Positions 1 to 8,253 of a stretch of DNA of 64,000 bases are shown here, piece after piece. How positions within the stretch are numbered: position 1 is the stretch's first letter; each line of letters starts with the position of its first letter. A program made the position numbers and the translations under genes. Under the pieces are notes generated by a model. The model was not told the DNA's origin. It saw only the letters and a program-made list of their open reading frames with translations, and did no database searches. Origin of the DNA: CBDFGT01 sp965247225 (GTDB lineage Bacteria > Pseudomonadota > Alphaproteobacteria > Rhizobiales > Rhizobiaceae); contig CBDFGT010000023.1 in NCBI GenBank assembly GCA_965247225.1, positions 1 to 64,000 on the forward strand, read 5' to 3'.

Positions 1-1042
1 GTCCGTAATCGAGATCACGTTTGTCGGAATGAAGGCCGACACGTCGTTACCCTGTGTTTCAATAACGGGAAGGGCTGTCAGCGAACCGGCACCCTTTTCA
101 TCATTGAGCTTGGCCGCACGTTCCAGAAGGCGCGAGTGCAGATAGAAAACGTCGCCCGGATAGGCTTCGCGGCCCGGAGGACGACGCAGCAGCAGCGACA
201 TCTGGCGATAGGCAACAGCCTGCTTGGACAGATCGTCATAGGCGATCAGCGCATGCATGCCGTTGTCACGGAAATATTCACCCATGGCGCAACCGGCAAA
301 ACGGTGCCAGGAACTGAAGGGGAGCCGCATCAGACGCCGTGGCCGCAACGATAATGGAATAGGGCAGCGCACCGCGCTCTTCCAGAACCTTCACAAACTG
401 GGCAACTGTCGAACGCTTCTGGCCGATAGCAACATAGATGCAATACAGTTTTTCAGAATCAGGGCCATTGTCGTGAATGGCCTTCTGGTTCAGGAACGCA
501 TCGAGAATGATGGCAGTCTTGCCGGTCTGGCGGTCACCGATCACCAGCTCGCGCTGGCCGCGACCAACCGGGATCAGGGCATCGATAGCCTTGAGACCTG
601 TCGACATCGGCTCATGCACCGACTTGCGCGGAATAATGCCGGGAGCCTTCACATCCACACGGCTGCGTCGTGTGGCATTGATCGGACCCTTGCCGTCAAT
701 CGGATTGCCCAGTGCGTCAACAACGCGACCCAGCAGTTCCGGACCAACAGGAACATCCACGATGGAGCCAGTCCGCTTGACTGTGTCACCTTCCTTGATG
801 TCACGGTCAGAACCGAAAATAACCACACCGACATTGTCGGCCTCAAGGTTCAGGGCCATGCCCCGAATTCCACCGGGGAATTCGACCATCTCGCCGGCCT
901 GGACATTGTCAAGACCGTAGACGCGGGCAATCCCGTCACCGACGGACAAAACCTGTCCCACTTCGGAGACTTCAGCCTCTTTGCCAAAATTTTTGATTTG
1001 ATCTTTAAGTATTGCGGAAATTTCCGCGGCGCGGATATCCAT
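1..1042 (-). CDS. atpA: ATP synthase F1 subunit alpha (partial, frameshifted)
   Basis: Regulatory/catalytic alpha subunit of the F1 head of ATP synthase, on the cytoplasmic face of the inner membrane. The protein begins MDIRAAEISAIL and carries the P-loop GDRQTGKT at residues 169-176. The 3' end lies beyond the left edge, so about 346 of the usual roughly 510 residues are visible. The reading frame breaks at an AAAA run (plus-strand 298-301): upstream the protein reads LQFLAPF, and removing one base restores AGCAMGEYFRDNG and then ETQGNDVSAFIPTNVISITD at the window edge. It follows atpH with a one-base stop/start overlap (TGATG). Because the gene is essential and the flanking sequence is perfectly conserved in style, a one-base sequence error is more likely than true inactivation. 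Confidence 0.95.
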
Positions 1043-1632
1043 CAGCCGACCTCTTTCAGTGCAAGCTTAAGGTTAGAGAGTTTGGTGCGAAGAGAAGTAT
1101 CAATCTGACAGGAACCAACCTTGACGATAAGGCCACCGAGGATCGACGGGTCGACAGTCACGTTTACAGTGACGTCTTTTCCGGTGACGTCTTTCAACGC
1201 CGCCTTCAATTCCTGTGTCTGTGCTTCAGAGAGCACATGTGCGGACTCAACCTCGGCAGTGACTTCACCGCGATGCCGTGCCGCAATATCTTTAAACCCC
1301 TTCACCATGCCAGGCACAGCAAAAAGGCGGCGGTTGGAAGCCACCACCTTGAGGAAGTTGGCGACCAGACCTGTAAAACCCGCTTTTTCTGCCAGTGCAG
1401 AAATGGCGTTCAACTGGTCTTCCGCAGAAAAAACAGGGCTGATGATCAGCCGCTTCAGGTCATCACTCGCGTTGATCAAACCCTGAAAACGCTCAAGGTC
1501 TGCACCAACCGCATCAATGGACCCGGCATCACGCGCCAGATCGAAGAGAGATGACGCATATCGTTCTGCAACACCGGAAATAAGCCTGGATGTGTCTGCC
1601 ACGGGCAAAAAGCTTCTCTGATTTTCATTCAA
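1042..1632 (-). CDS. atpH: ATP synthase F1 subunit delta
   Basis: OSCP-type delta subunit that links the F1 head to the Fo peripheral stalk. The 196-residue protein has the family pattern: N-terminal SGVAERYASSLFDLA, central RRLFAVPGMVKGF, and the C-terminal signature DPSILGGLIVKVGSCQIDTS, where most rhizobial homologues have a basic residue in place of the Cys. It is about ten residues longer at the N-terminus than the Brucella protein I recall, so a start at the internal region near residue 10 is possible. First gene of the leftward atpHA operon; about 240 bp of non-coding DNA upstream should hold its promoter. Confidence 0.95.
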   Translation of the reverse strand: MNENQRSFLPVADTSRLISGVAERYASSLFDLARDAGSIDAVGADLERFQGLINASDDLKRLIISPVFSAEDQLNAISALAEKAGFTGLVANFLKVVASNRRLFAVPGMVKGFKDIAARHRGEVTAEVESAHVLSEAQTQELKAALKDVTGKDVTVNVTVDPSILGGLIVKVGSCQIDTSLRTKLSNLKLALKEVG

Positions 1633-1831
1633 CCAAGGCGCTTCCGGTACATCCGAAACCTAACTAGCTGAATTGGTTGCTATTTACATTCAGACATCGC
1701 AAGAAAAGGTCTTGGATGTCTTCAAATTCGAGGCTCGTGTAGCATAGGATATTCAGGCAGGCAACACGTCTGGTCACGGAATGCGACAATCGGTCAATGT
1801 TCTTTACGCACTTTTTTCTGATTCCCCGGTT

Positions 1832-1869
1832 AAAAATATATTTTTGCCCCGAAATTGTCGAAATCGGGG
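1832..1869 (-). terminator. Candidate terminator after the 1873-2654 gene
   Basis: Four bases after the TGA of the leftward gene ending at 1873, the transcript can fold a CCCCGA/TCGGGG stem (1847-1852 with 1864-1869). It is followed by an A/T-rich run ending in five Ts (1832-1836 on the opposite strand). The T-run is a few bases away from the stem, so strength is uncertain. Confidence 0.5.
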
Positions 1870-1872
1870 AAG

Positions 1873-2654
1873 TCAGAAATAACCGAAGACATGCGCAAGC
1901 AGGATGAGGGACAGGAGAAGCTGCACGACAAGCGCTGTTGCGGCAAAGACCGGACGACCGCGATTGAGGAGCAGCGCCAGCACGCGACCGAAGGCTGACA
2001 GCAACAGGGCAGCACCCAGCGCAAGATCCACCAGCGGATTGGCGACCAGAAGCCCCATCAGGCCGGAACCAAGCGCAATGCCACCCTGGGAGCGCACCGC
2101 TGCCTCCCCGCCGCGCCGGGTCATGGACAGCATCAGCCCGCCCGCCCCAAGGGCGATGCGGGGTGCAAACAATGTCAGAAAACCAAAAACCATGAGCACA
2201 AGGTAAACCACGGCAATCATTTTCTGCGCCATATCTTCCGGCATTTCAAATGTGGCTTCGGGTGTCCAGACCTCGAACAGAAAGGTGAGCATGGCCCAGG
2301 CAAGCACCACCTGCATCAGCCAAAGTCCAAAATTGGTCAGCGTTGCCGCCTGGTCGGACATCATCGACAACAAGCGTCGAAAGCGCCGGTGGCAAGTGCC
2401 ACACCGAAGGTAACATAGAGGACCGGCTGATCCAGCATCAGGCAGGAAAGGCCGAGCCCTGCCAGAAAACCGCCGGACGCACGCAATTCTCCAAGGCCGC
2501 CCGGACGGCGCTCCTGCTCGGCGAGACCCCAGACATGGCGGCAATATCCCGGCACCACCAGGAGGAGAAGACCAAAAACAACCAGAAAGCACGCAGCCAG
2601 AAATGCATATTGTGCATATGGCTCGCTCGGAAACTCCGGTAATGAAAACTCCAT
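1873..2654 (-). CDS. Multi-pass membrane protein with two similar halves (frameshifted)
   Basis: Not assigned a function. From ATG 2654 (behind a GGGGGG ribosome site) the protein begins MEFSLPEFPSEPYAQYAF and has hydrophobic segments, then stops at 2361. The next frame continues without a gap as RRLLSMMSDQAATLTNFGL and a further 163-residue membrane segment ending AHVFGYF. Adding one base near 2378 (TTCGACGC to TTCGGACGC) fuses the two into about 260 residues. Each half then ends in the same kind of motif: GVALATGAF-G-RLLSMM and GAALLLSAFGRVLALL. I therefore read one duplicated-half protein with a single-base deletion, resembling rhizobial DUF4345-like membrane proteins as I recall them. The alternative is two genes overlapping by ATGA at 2361-2364. 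Confidence 0.6.
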
Positions 2655-2847
2655 GATACTATGCCCCCCGTCTTCAACGCATCGGCGCCCGATTGTCCTT
2701 GCCCCTGCGGGCCTTATGGCACAGGCTTTTTTCCGAGAAAAGAATGAGACAACAAAACACATTCGTTCGCAAAAATTTTCGGAACTGGCTTAAGGCAAAG
2801 CCCCGCGCACTGTGGCGAAACATATGTCAATTAGCTGATATTATAAA

Positions 2848-2960
2848 ATTTATCCCTTTTAAAATTTATTTCTTCTTGAAAGGGATAAATCTGATTGCAC
2901 ATTTCAACGCGCAACATATTATCCCTTTCAGAGTAAAATCTCTTCAAAAAGGGATAATAT
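2848..2960 (+). repeat. Two long inverted repeats upstream of the nucleotidyltransferase gene
   Basis: In the roughly 300-bp gene-free stretch 2655-2961 there are four copies of a TTATCCCTTT-type motif arranged as two inverted pairs. Pair one is ATTTATCCCTTT (2848-2859) with AAAGGGATAAAT (2879-2890). Pair two is ATATTATCCCTTT (2916-2928) with AAAGGGATAATAT (2948-2960). Both are perfect and have 19-base spacers. The second right arm contains the only plausible Shine-Dalgarno (AAAAAGGG) for the TTG start at 2962. The pairs could be operators for a dimeric repressor, RNA hairpins that hide the ribosome site, or both. Confidence 0.85.
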
Positions 2961-2961
2961 C

Positions 2962-4020
2962 TTGGAATTCCGGTATTTACGCAACGACCACGCGCGCCAG
3001 ATTGTTGATACTGAACAGGTTTTCAACGAATGGGCGACAGCAGACCGCGAATATGCGCATAGCTATGCAGGTTCGATGATTTGGAAAACCGTTTCCGGTA
3101 AAGACTATCTCTACAGAAAGACAAAAGAAACCGGGATTTGGACTTCGCTCGGGACGCGCTCCGTAGAAACAGAAGGCACGTACCTGCAATTTCATAGCGG
3201 CAGGCACGCGATGAAAGAGCGCCTGCAAAGCCTTTCCAGCCGCCTGAATGAGCTTGCTGCGATCAATCGCGCCATGGGCATTGGGCGCATGCCGCTTCTT
3301 TCAGCGCGTATTGCCCGTGCGTTGCACAAGTCAAATTTGATGGGCACAGCACTTGAGATTGCCGGCACAAACGCACTGTTTGTCTACGAACGTCTTGCAG
3401 GAGCAAGAATGGACAGCGGGCTTCTGGCCACAGGCGATATTGATCTGCTGTTTGACAGTCGGGCAAGGCTGAACCTGATAAGCAGCGATTTCAACCCCGA
3501 TGGCTTGATCGGCCTTCTGCAAAGGCTCGACAGAAGCTTTCAACTCAAGGCAAAAAACAGTTTCACAGCTGCCAACAAGGACGGCTTTCTGGTAGATTTG
3601 ATACAGCCCTTTCCCAAAGACCCTGTGACCGCCCCCAAACGACAACGGATCGGTAACAATCCGGATGATTTGACCGCAATGGAAATAGAAGGCCTGCAAT
3701 GGCTGGTCAACAGCCCGAAAGTGACCGCAATCGTCCTTGATGAGCGCGGCTTTCCCTGCCTCTGTTCAGCGCCGGACCCGCGCAGCTTCGCCATGCATAA
3801 ACTCTGGGTGTCGAGGCGGCAGGATCGTGATCCACTGAAGAAAGGCCGGGATCACGCCCAGGCGATACTGATGTTCGAGCTGATCGCCCGGTTCATGCCG
3901 CATCTGACATTCGACGATCCGGCACTGGGTGCCGTGCCGCTGGAAATGCGTAAGGAAGCTGTCGCGTATATGCGGTCAAAAGCACGGGAATGGCACGAGA
4001 CATCGCAGCCTGACTGGTGA
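2962..4020 (+). CDS. Nucleotidyltransferase-fold protein (GSU2403/NTP_transf_8-like)
   Basis: A 352-residue cytoplasmic protein. The segment GTALEIAGTNALFVYE followed by TGDIDLLFD is the NTase G-S/D-x-D-like core of the NTP_transf_8 (GSU2403) family. The N-terminal region (MIWKTVSGKDYLYR, LGTRSVETE) and the C-terminal MHKLWVSRRQDRDPLKKGRD also match what I remember of that family. The substrate is not known to me. The start is TTG 2962, supported by AAAAAGGG about eight bases upstream and by the family-like MEFRYLRND beginning; the next in-frame Met is residue 39. It stands alone between leftward genes, behind the paired inverted repeats, and ends three bases before the priA stop, convergently. 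NTase-fold proteins occur in type IV toxin-antitoxin (AbiEii-like) modules, but I see no antitoxin partner here. Confidence 0.8.
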   Translation: MEFRYLRNDHARQIVDTEQVFNEWATADREYAHSYAGSMIWKTVSGKDYLYRKTKETGIWTSLGTRSVETEGTYLQFHSGRHAMKERLQSLSSRLNELAAINRAMGIGRMPLLSARIARALHKSNLMGTALEIAGTNALFVYERLAGARMDSGLLATGDIDLLFDSRARLNLISSDFNPDGLIGLLQRLDRSFQLKAKNSFTAANKDGFLVDLIQPFPKDPVTAPKRQRIGNNPDDLTAMEIEGLQWLVNSPKVTAIVLDERGFPCLCSAPDPRSFAMHKLWVSRRQDRDPLKKGRDHAQAILMFELIARFMPHLTFDDPALGAVPLEMRKEAVAYMRSKAREWHETSQPDW

Positions 4021-4023
4021 TCC

Positions 4024-6264
4024 TCACAGGAAGCTCTGCGGATCGATATCCAGTTGCACATGCACAGAACCACGCTCCCTGGGGCCATGGGCCACCATGG
4101 TTTTCAAAAAGGCCTGCATGTCGGAATTGCGCCGTCCATGCACCAGAAGCCGGAACCTGTGCCGCCCGCGCACCAGCGCCAGCGGCGCTTCTGCCGGACC
4201 CAGAATGGAAATGCCCGCCACATGCGGTGCCGATTGCCGCAGGCCGCGTGCATGGGTTTCAGCGTCGGCCCGCGTATCGGCAGAGACAATGACCGAGGCC
4301 AGACGCCCGAATGGCGGCAGCAGCGCCTTTTCCCGCTCGGCAATTTCGCGGTCATAAAACGCATCCTGATCCCCCGATACGATGGCCAGCATCACCGGAT
4401 GCTGCGGCTGATAGGTCTGCAACAGGCCCAGACTTTTCAGCCCCGTGCGCCCGGCCCGGCCTGTCACCTGGCTTAACAGCTGGAAAGTGCGTTCGGCAGC
4501 CCGAGGATCACCATTGGCCAGCCCGATATCGGCATCGACAATGCCCACACAGGTCATCAGCGGGAAGTTATGCCCCTTGGCCACCAGTTGCGTGCCGATG
4601 ACAATATCGGCCTCGCCATTGGCAATCGCATCCAGTTCCAGACGCAACCGCTTGACCCCGCCTGCCATGTCGGACGACAGGACAAGGGTCCGTGCCTCGG
4701 GAAAATGTTTCTCCACCTCTTCGGCGATCCGCTCGACACCGGGCCCGCAGGCCACCAGATGGTCCAGGGTGCCGCATTCCGGGCAGGATTCCGGTGTTTT
4801 TTTCCGCATAGCCGCAATGATGGCACTGGATCTGCCCGCGAAACCGGTGTTCCACCAGCCAGCTTGAACATTGCGGGCATTGAAAACGATGCCCGCAGAC
4901 CCGGCACAAGGTCAGCGGCGCATAGCCGCGACGGTTGAGAAACAGCAGGGACTGCCTCCTTGCGCTCCAGCGTCCGGCTGATCGCCCTGAGCATCAGCGG
5001 CGACAAAAATCCGCCACGTTCCGGTGGATGTTTGCGCATGTCGATCAGCCTGAGATCCGGCATGGCCGCATCGCCAAACCGGGTTGGCAGATGAATGGGC
5101 TGATAGCGCCCGAGATTGCCGTTGACCTGACTTTCCACCGACGGCGTGGCAGAAACGAGAATAGCGGGAAAATCCGCAATCCTTGCCCGCACCACAGCCA
5201 TGTCCCCGCGCATGGTAAAACACCCGGTCTTCCTGCTTGTAGGCCGGATCATGCTCTTCATCGACAATGATCAGCCCGAGTTCCGCAAACGGCAAAAACA
5301 GGGCAGACCGCGCACCGGCCACAACCCGCACGTCACCGGTTGCCACCTGCCGCCAGACCTTTTCACGGGTACGCGGTGCCAGGTCCGAATGCCATTCCCC
5401 CGGTTTTGCCCCGAACCGGTCCTGAAAGCGGGTCAGGAAACTGGATGTCAGGGCAATTTCGGGTAACAAAATCAGCACCTGTTTGCCACGCCGCAGGGTT
5501 TCTGCAATCGCCTCAAAATACACTTCGGTCTTGCCCGACCCGGTGACCCCGTCAATCAGTGAAACCGAAAACGCACCGCCTCGCACCGCCGCAACCACAT
5601 CTCCGGCGGCCAGCAATTGCGGTCCTTCCAGCTTGGGCGAAGCATAGTCAGGATCAGGCAGTGCCACAATCGGCGGCGGCGGCAGGAACAGGGTGTCAAA
5701 AACACCGCCTGCAATCAATCCGTCAACCACGCTGACGGTGACCCCCGCAGCATGGGCAAGGCCCGTTCGGGTCCATGGGCCAGCTTCCCTGGCATAATCC
5801 AGAACCCGGATACGCGCCGGTGTCATCCGCGCCATGGTTGCACCTGTCAGCCGCAAACCTTCCACCATCGGTTCGGGATCAAAGGCGGCAGGTACACGCA
5901 GCGCCATGCGGGCAACCAGACCCGGCGGGGTCAGCGTATAGGCGGCAACCCAGTCAATGAACGCCCGCATGTCACGCGACAGTGGCGGGCAATCAAAAAC
6001 ATGCTCTATGGGACGCAGCTTTTTCGGATCAAGTTTTTTGCCTGCTTCCGGTGAAGAGCCCGCCGCATGGTCCCAGACAACACCGGCGACCTTGCGCGGC
6101 CCCAGCGGCACCTGCACGATGGACCCGGGCTCTACATGCATATGGGCAGGAACCCTGTAGGAATAGGCCATGGGTGCAGGCATGGGCACCAGAACCGGCA
6201 CACAGTGCGGTTCGTCGCCCGGACCGAACAAATCGTTTGAAAAATTGATAGAATCTTTTGTCAT
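4024..6264 (-). CDS. priA: Primosomal protein N' (replication restart helicase PriA), three frameshifts
   Basis: Superfamily 2 DNA helicase that reloads the replisome at stalled forks. Frame-corrected segments cover the family end to end: N-terminal DNA-binding part (MTKDSINFSNDLF, VPLGPRKVAGVVWD), Walker A GVTGSGKTEVY, DEEH box IIVDEEHDPAYKQEDRVFYHAR, zinc-binding cysteines (CRVCGHRFQCPQC, CHHCG, CPECG) and helicase motifs TQLVAKGHNFP and QVTGRAGR. Three single-base insertions break it: CCCC at 5204-5207, CC at 4955-4956 and a seven-T run at 4797-4803 (plus-strand letters). Each correction restores a conserved motif. As written an automated pipeline would call it a pseudogene; three separate homopolymer indels suggest sequence error. 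Start chosen at ATG 6264; an upstream in-frame start at 6321 would run into the fsa leader. Confidence 0.9.
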
Positions 6265-6344
6265 TGCCCGTGACCTTGCCTTTGCTTTGCGATAAAGGAA
6301 ACCGGAAAGTTTAAAAGGCAATAGCGCCGCTAGGGAGATTGATC

Positions 6345-7001
6345 ATGAAATTCTTTGTTGATACCGCCGATGTCAAAGACATTGTTGAGCTGAACGATCT
6401 GGGCCTTGTTGATGGTGTCACCACAAATCCATCGCTGATCTTGAAGTCCGGCCGCAACATTATTGAAGTGACCAGGGAAATCTGCTCGATTGTTTCAGGC
6501 CCGGTTTCCGCCGAAGTGGCAGCCACAGACTACGAATCCATCATGAAGGAAGCAGCCGTCATCTCCAGGATTGCAGACAATATCTGCATCAAGCTGCCTT
6601 TGACACTCGATGGCCTGAAGGCCTGCAAAAACCTGACATCAGACGGCCACCAGACCAATGTGACCCTGTGTTTCTCGGCCAACCAGGCGCTTCTGGCGGC
6701 AAAGGCCGGCGCGACATTTGTTTCGCCTTTCGTCGGTCGCCTCGATGACATCGCCTTTGACGGCATGGAGCTGATTTCGGAAATCCGCCAGATCTTCGAC
6801 AATTACGGTTACGAAACCGAAATTCTGGCCGCATCCATCCGCACTGTCAACCATGTCAAGCAGGCAGCCCTGATCGGCGCCGATGTTGTGACAGCACCGC
6901 CTGCAACACTCAAGGCACTGGTCAAGCATCCGCTGACCGACAAGGGTCTGGAAACCTTCCTCGCCGACTGGGCAAAGACCGGCCAGTCGATTGCCGGTTG
7001 A
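6345..7001 (+). CDS. fsa: Fructose-6-phosphate aldolase / small transaldolase
   Basis: TalC/FSA-type transaldolase-family TIM-barrel enzyme acting on fructose 6-phosphate (aldol cleavage or dihydroxyacetone transfer) in the cytoplasm. The 218-residue length is typical of this subfamily. Visible signatures are MKFFVDTAD, VDGVTTNPSLI, the Schiff-base lysine in CIKLPLT (Lys 83), VSPFVGRLDD and AASIRTVNHV. ATG 6345 follows AGGGAG at a good distance; an upstream TTG is less likely. Divergent from priA with an 80-bp gap and followed by a strong intrinsic terminator. Which of the two activities dominates cannot be read from sequence. Confidence 0.93.
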   Translation: MKFFVDTADVKDIVELNDLGLVDGVTTNPSLILKSGRNIIEVTREICSIVSGPVSAEVAATDYESIMKEAAVISRIADNICIKLPLTLDGLKACKNLTSDGHQTNVTLCFSANQALLAAKAGATFVSPFVGRLDDIAFDGMELISEIRQIFDNYGYETEILAASIRTVNHVKQAALIGADVVTAPPATLKALVKHPLTDKGLETFLADWAKTGQSIAG

Positions 7002-7026
7002 TCCTGCGATCCTCTTTGTATTCGGA

Positions 7027-7057
7027 AATGCCCGGTCTCAACCGGGCATTTTCTTTT
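7027..7057 (+). terminator. Intrinsic terminator after fsa
   Basis: Stem AATGCCCGG (7027-7035) with CCGGGCATT (7042-7050), a six-base loop, then TTCTTTT. It lies 26 bp past the fsa stop codon, so fsa is probably monocistronic. Confidence 0.9.
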
Positions 7058-7113
7058 GCAGCGTGCGCATATGTTAACAGGCTGCTAACCCGGCACAGTG
7101 CAAGATTCCCCTG

Positions 7114-7170
7114 TTTAGAGCATGATGTCTCTCACTGGAACCCATTCTGTTCCAGTCAGAGGCATCATGC
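7114..7170. repeat. Rhizobial-type palindromic intergenic repeat
   Basis: Two 22-base arms (7120-7141 and 7149-7170) pair at 20 of 22 positions around a seven-base loop. The left end shares the 19-base string TTTAGAGCATGATGTCTCT with 25202-25220 in this window. GAGCATGATGTC-type ends are a common feature of short dispersed palindromic repeats in rhizobia and Brucella relatives (established, from memory). Confidence 0.75.
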
Positions 7171-7192
7171 TGTAATGACCGGGGAAACAACC

Positions 7193-8128
7193 ATGAACGA
7201 ACTGCTGATCATCGCCGAACCCGCCCTGATGGCCGAGCGCCAGGGCTGGCTTGCAAGCCTTGGCGATGAACGGCGGCTGGCAGACAATACCGTGGAAGCC
7301 TATGAGCGTGACACACGCCAGTTCTTCACCTTCATGACAGGCCATCTGGCAGGGCCGGTGAAACTGGAGGATCTTGCCAGTCTCAGACCAGCCGACCTGC
7401 GCGGCTTTCTGGCAACCCGCCGCAAGGATGGTGCCGGTGCCAGAACGCTTGGCCGCGGGCTGGCCGGCATCCGCTCCTTCCTGCGCTATCTGGAAAAGCG
7501 CGGCCTGGCCAATGCAGCCGGGGCCTCTGCCCTGCGGTCGCCCAGACAGCCCAAATCCCTGCCAAAACCGCTCAGCAATGTTCAGGCCCTGCATGTGGTC
7601 AGTCCGTCCGGCCAACTGGCAGAGGAACCGTGGATCGCGGCCCGCAATGCCGCTGTCCTGACCCTGCTTTATGGCTGCGGACTTCGTATCGCCGAAGCCC
7701 TTGGCCTGAGAGCCAATGATTTTCAGGGTGATTCCCGTACGCTGCGGGTTACCGGAAAGGGCAACAAGACAAGGCTTGTTCCGCTTCTGCCTGTGGCCCT
7801 GGAAGCTGTTGACGCCTACCGCAAGCTCTGCCCCTATCATCTGGCGGGGGACACGCTCCTGTTTCGCGGAGCAAAGGGGGGTGTTCTGCAACCGGCCATC
7901 ATCCAGCGTGAAATGCAAAAAATGCGCGGTAGCCTTGGTCTGCCGGAAACGGCAACACCGCATGCCCTGCGCCACTCCTTTGCCACGCATCTTTTGGGTT
8001 CGGGGGGTGATCTGCGCACAATCCAGGAACTGCTTGGTCATGCCAGCCTGTCAACAACCCAAATCTACACCGGTGTTGATCACGCAAGACTGCTGGAAGT
8101 CTATGACCGTGCCCATCCACGCGCCTGA
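7193..8128 (+). CDS. xerC: Tyrosine recombinase XerC
   Basis: Site-specific recombinase that, with XerD, resolves chromosome dimers at dif. The 311-residue protein has an N-terminal SAM-like core-binding domain (DNTVEAYERDTRQF) and a C-terminal catalytic domain with all six expected residues: Arg165 (GCGLRIAEAL), Lys189 (VTGKGNKTR), His257 and Arg260 (HALRHSF), His283 (LLGHASLSTTQ) and the nucleophile Tyr292 (IYTGVD). Start at ATG 7193 after GGGGAA; an in-frame ATG at 7175 would add six residues. XerC is preferred over XerD from remembered rhizobial gene order next to fsa and priA. Confidence 0.9.
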   Translation: MNELLIIAEPALMAERQGWLASLGDERRLADNTVEAYERDTRQFFTFMTGHLAGPVKLEDLASLRPADLRGFLATRRKDGAGARTLGRGLAGIRSFLRYLEKRGLANAAGASALRSPRQPKSLPKPLSNVQALHVVSPSGQLAEEPWIAARNAAVLTLLYGCGLRIAEALGLRANDFQGDSRTLRVTGKGNKTRLVPLLPVALEAVDAYRKLCPYHLAGDTLLFRGAKGGVLQPAIIQREMQKMRGSLGLPETATPHALRHSFATHLLGSGGDLRTIQELLGHASLSTTQIYTGVDHARLLEVYDRAHPRA

Positions 8129-8253
8129 ACCGTAAGCATTTACCTTTTGCGTTAAGCAAATTGCAGCGCCTTTGGCTGTAATACCAACCACCTGAACCTT
8201 GGCACCTGCAGGCTGGTACAGGACACGAAAACCGAAGTTGGGATGATGAACAC

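Noticed and set aside
5146..6054. Several plus-strand open frames over priA (for example 5146-5466 and 5617-6054)
   Set aside because: They are antisense to conserved PriA segments, lack ribosome sites and protein-like composition, and match no family.
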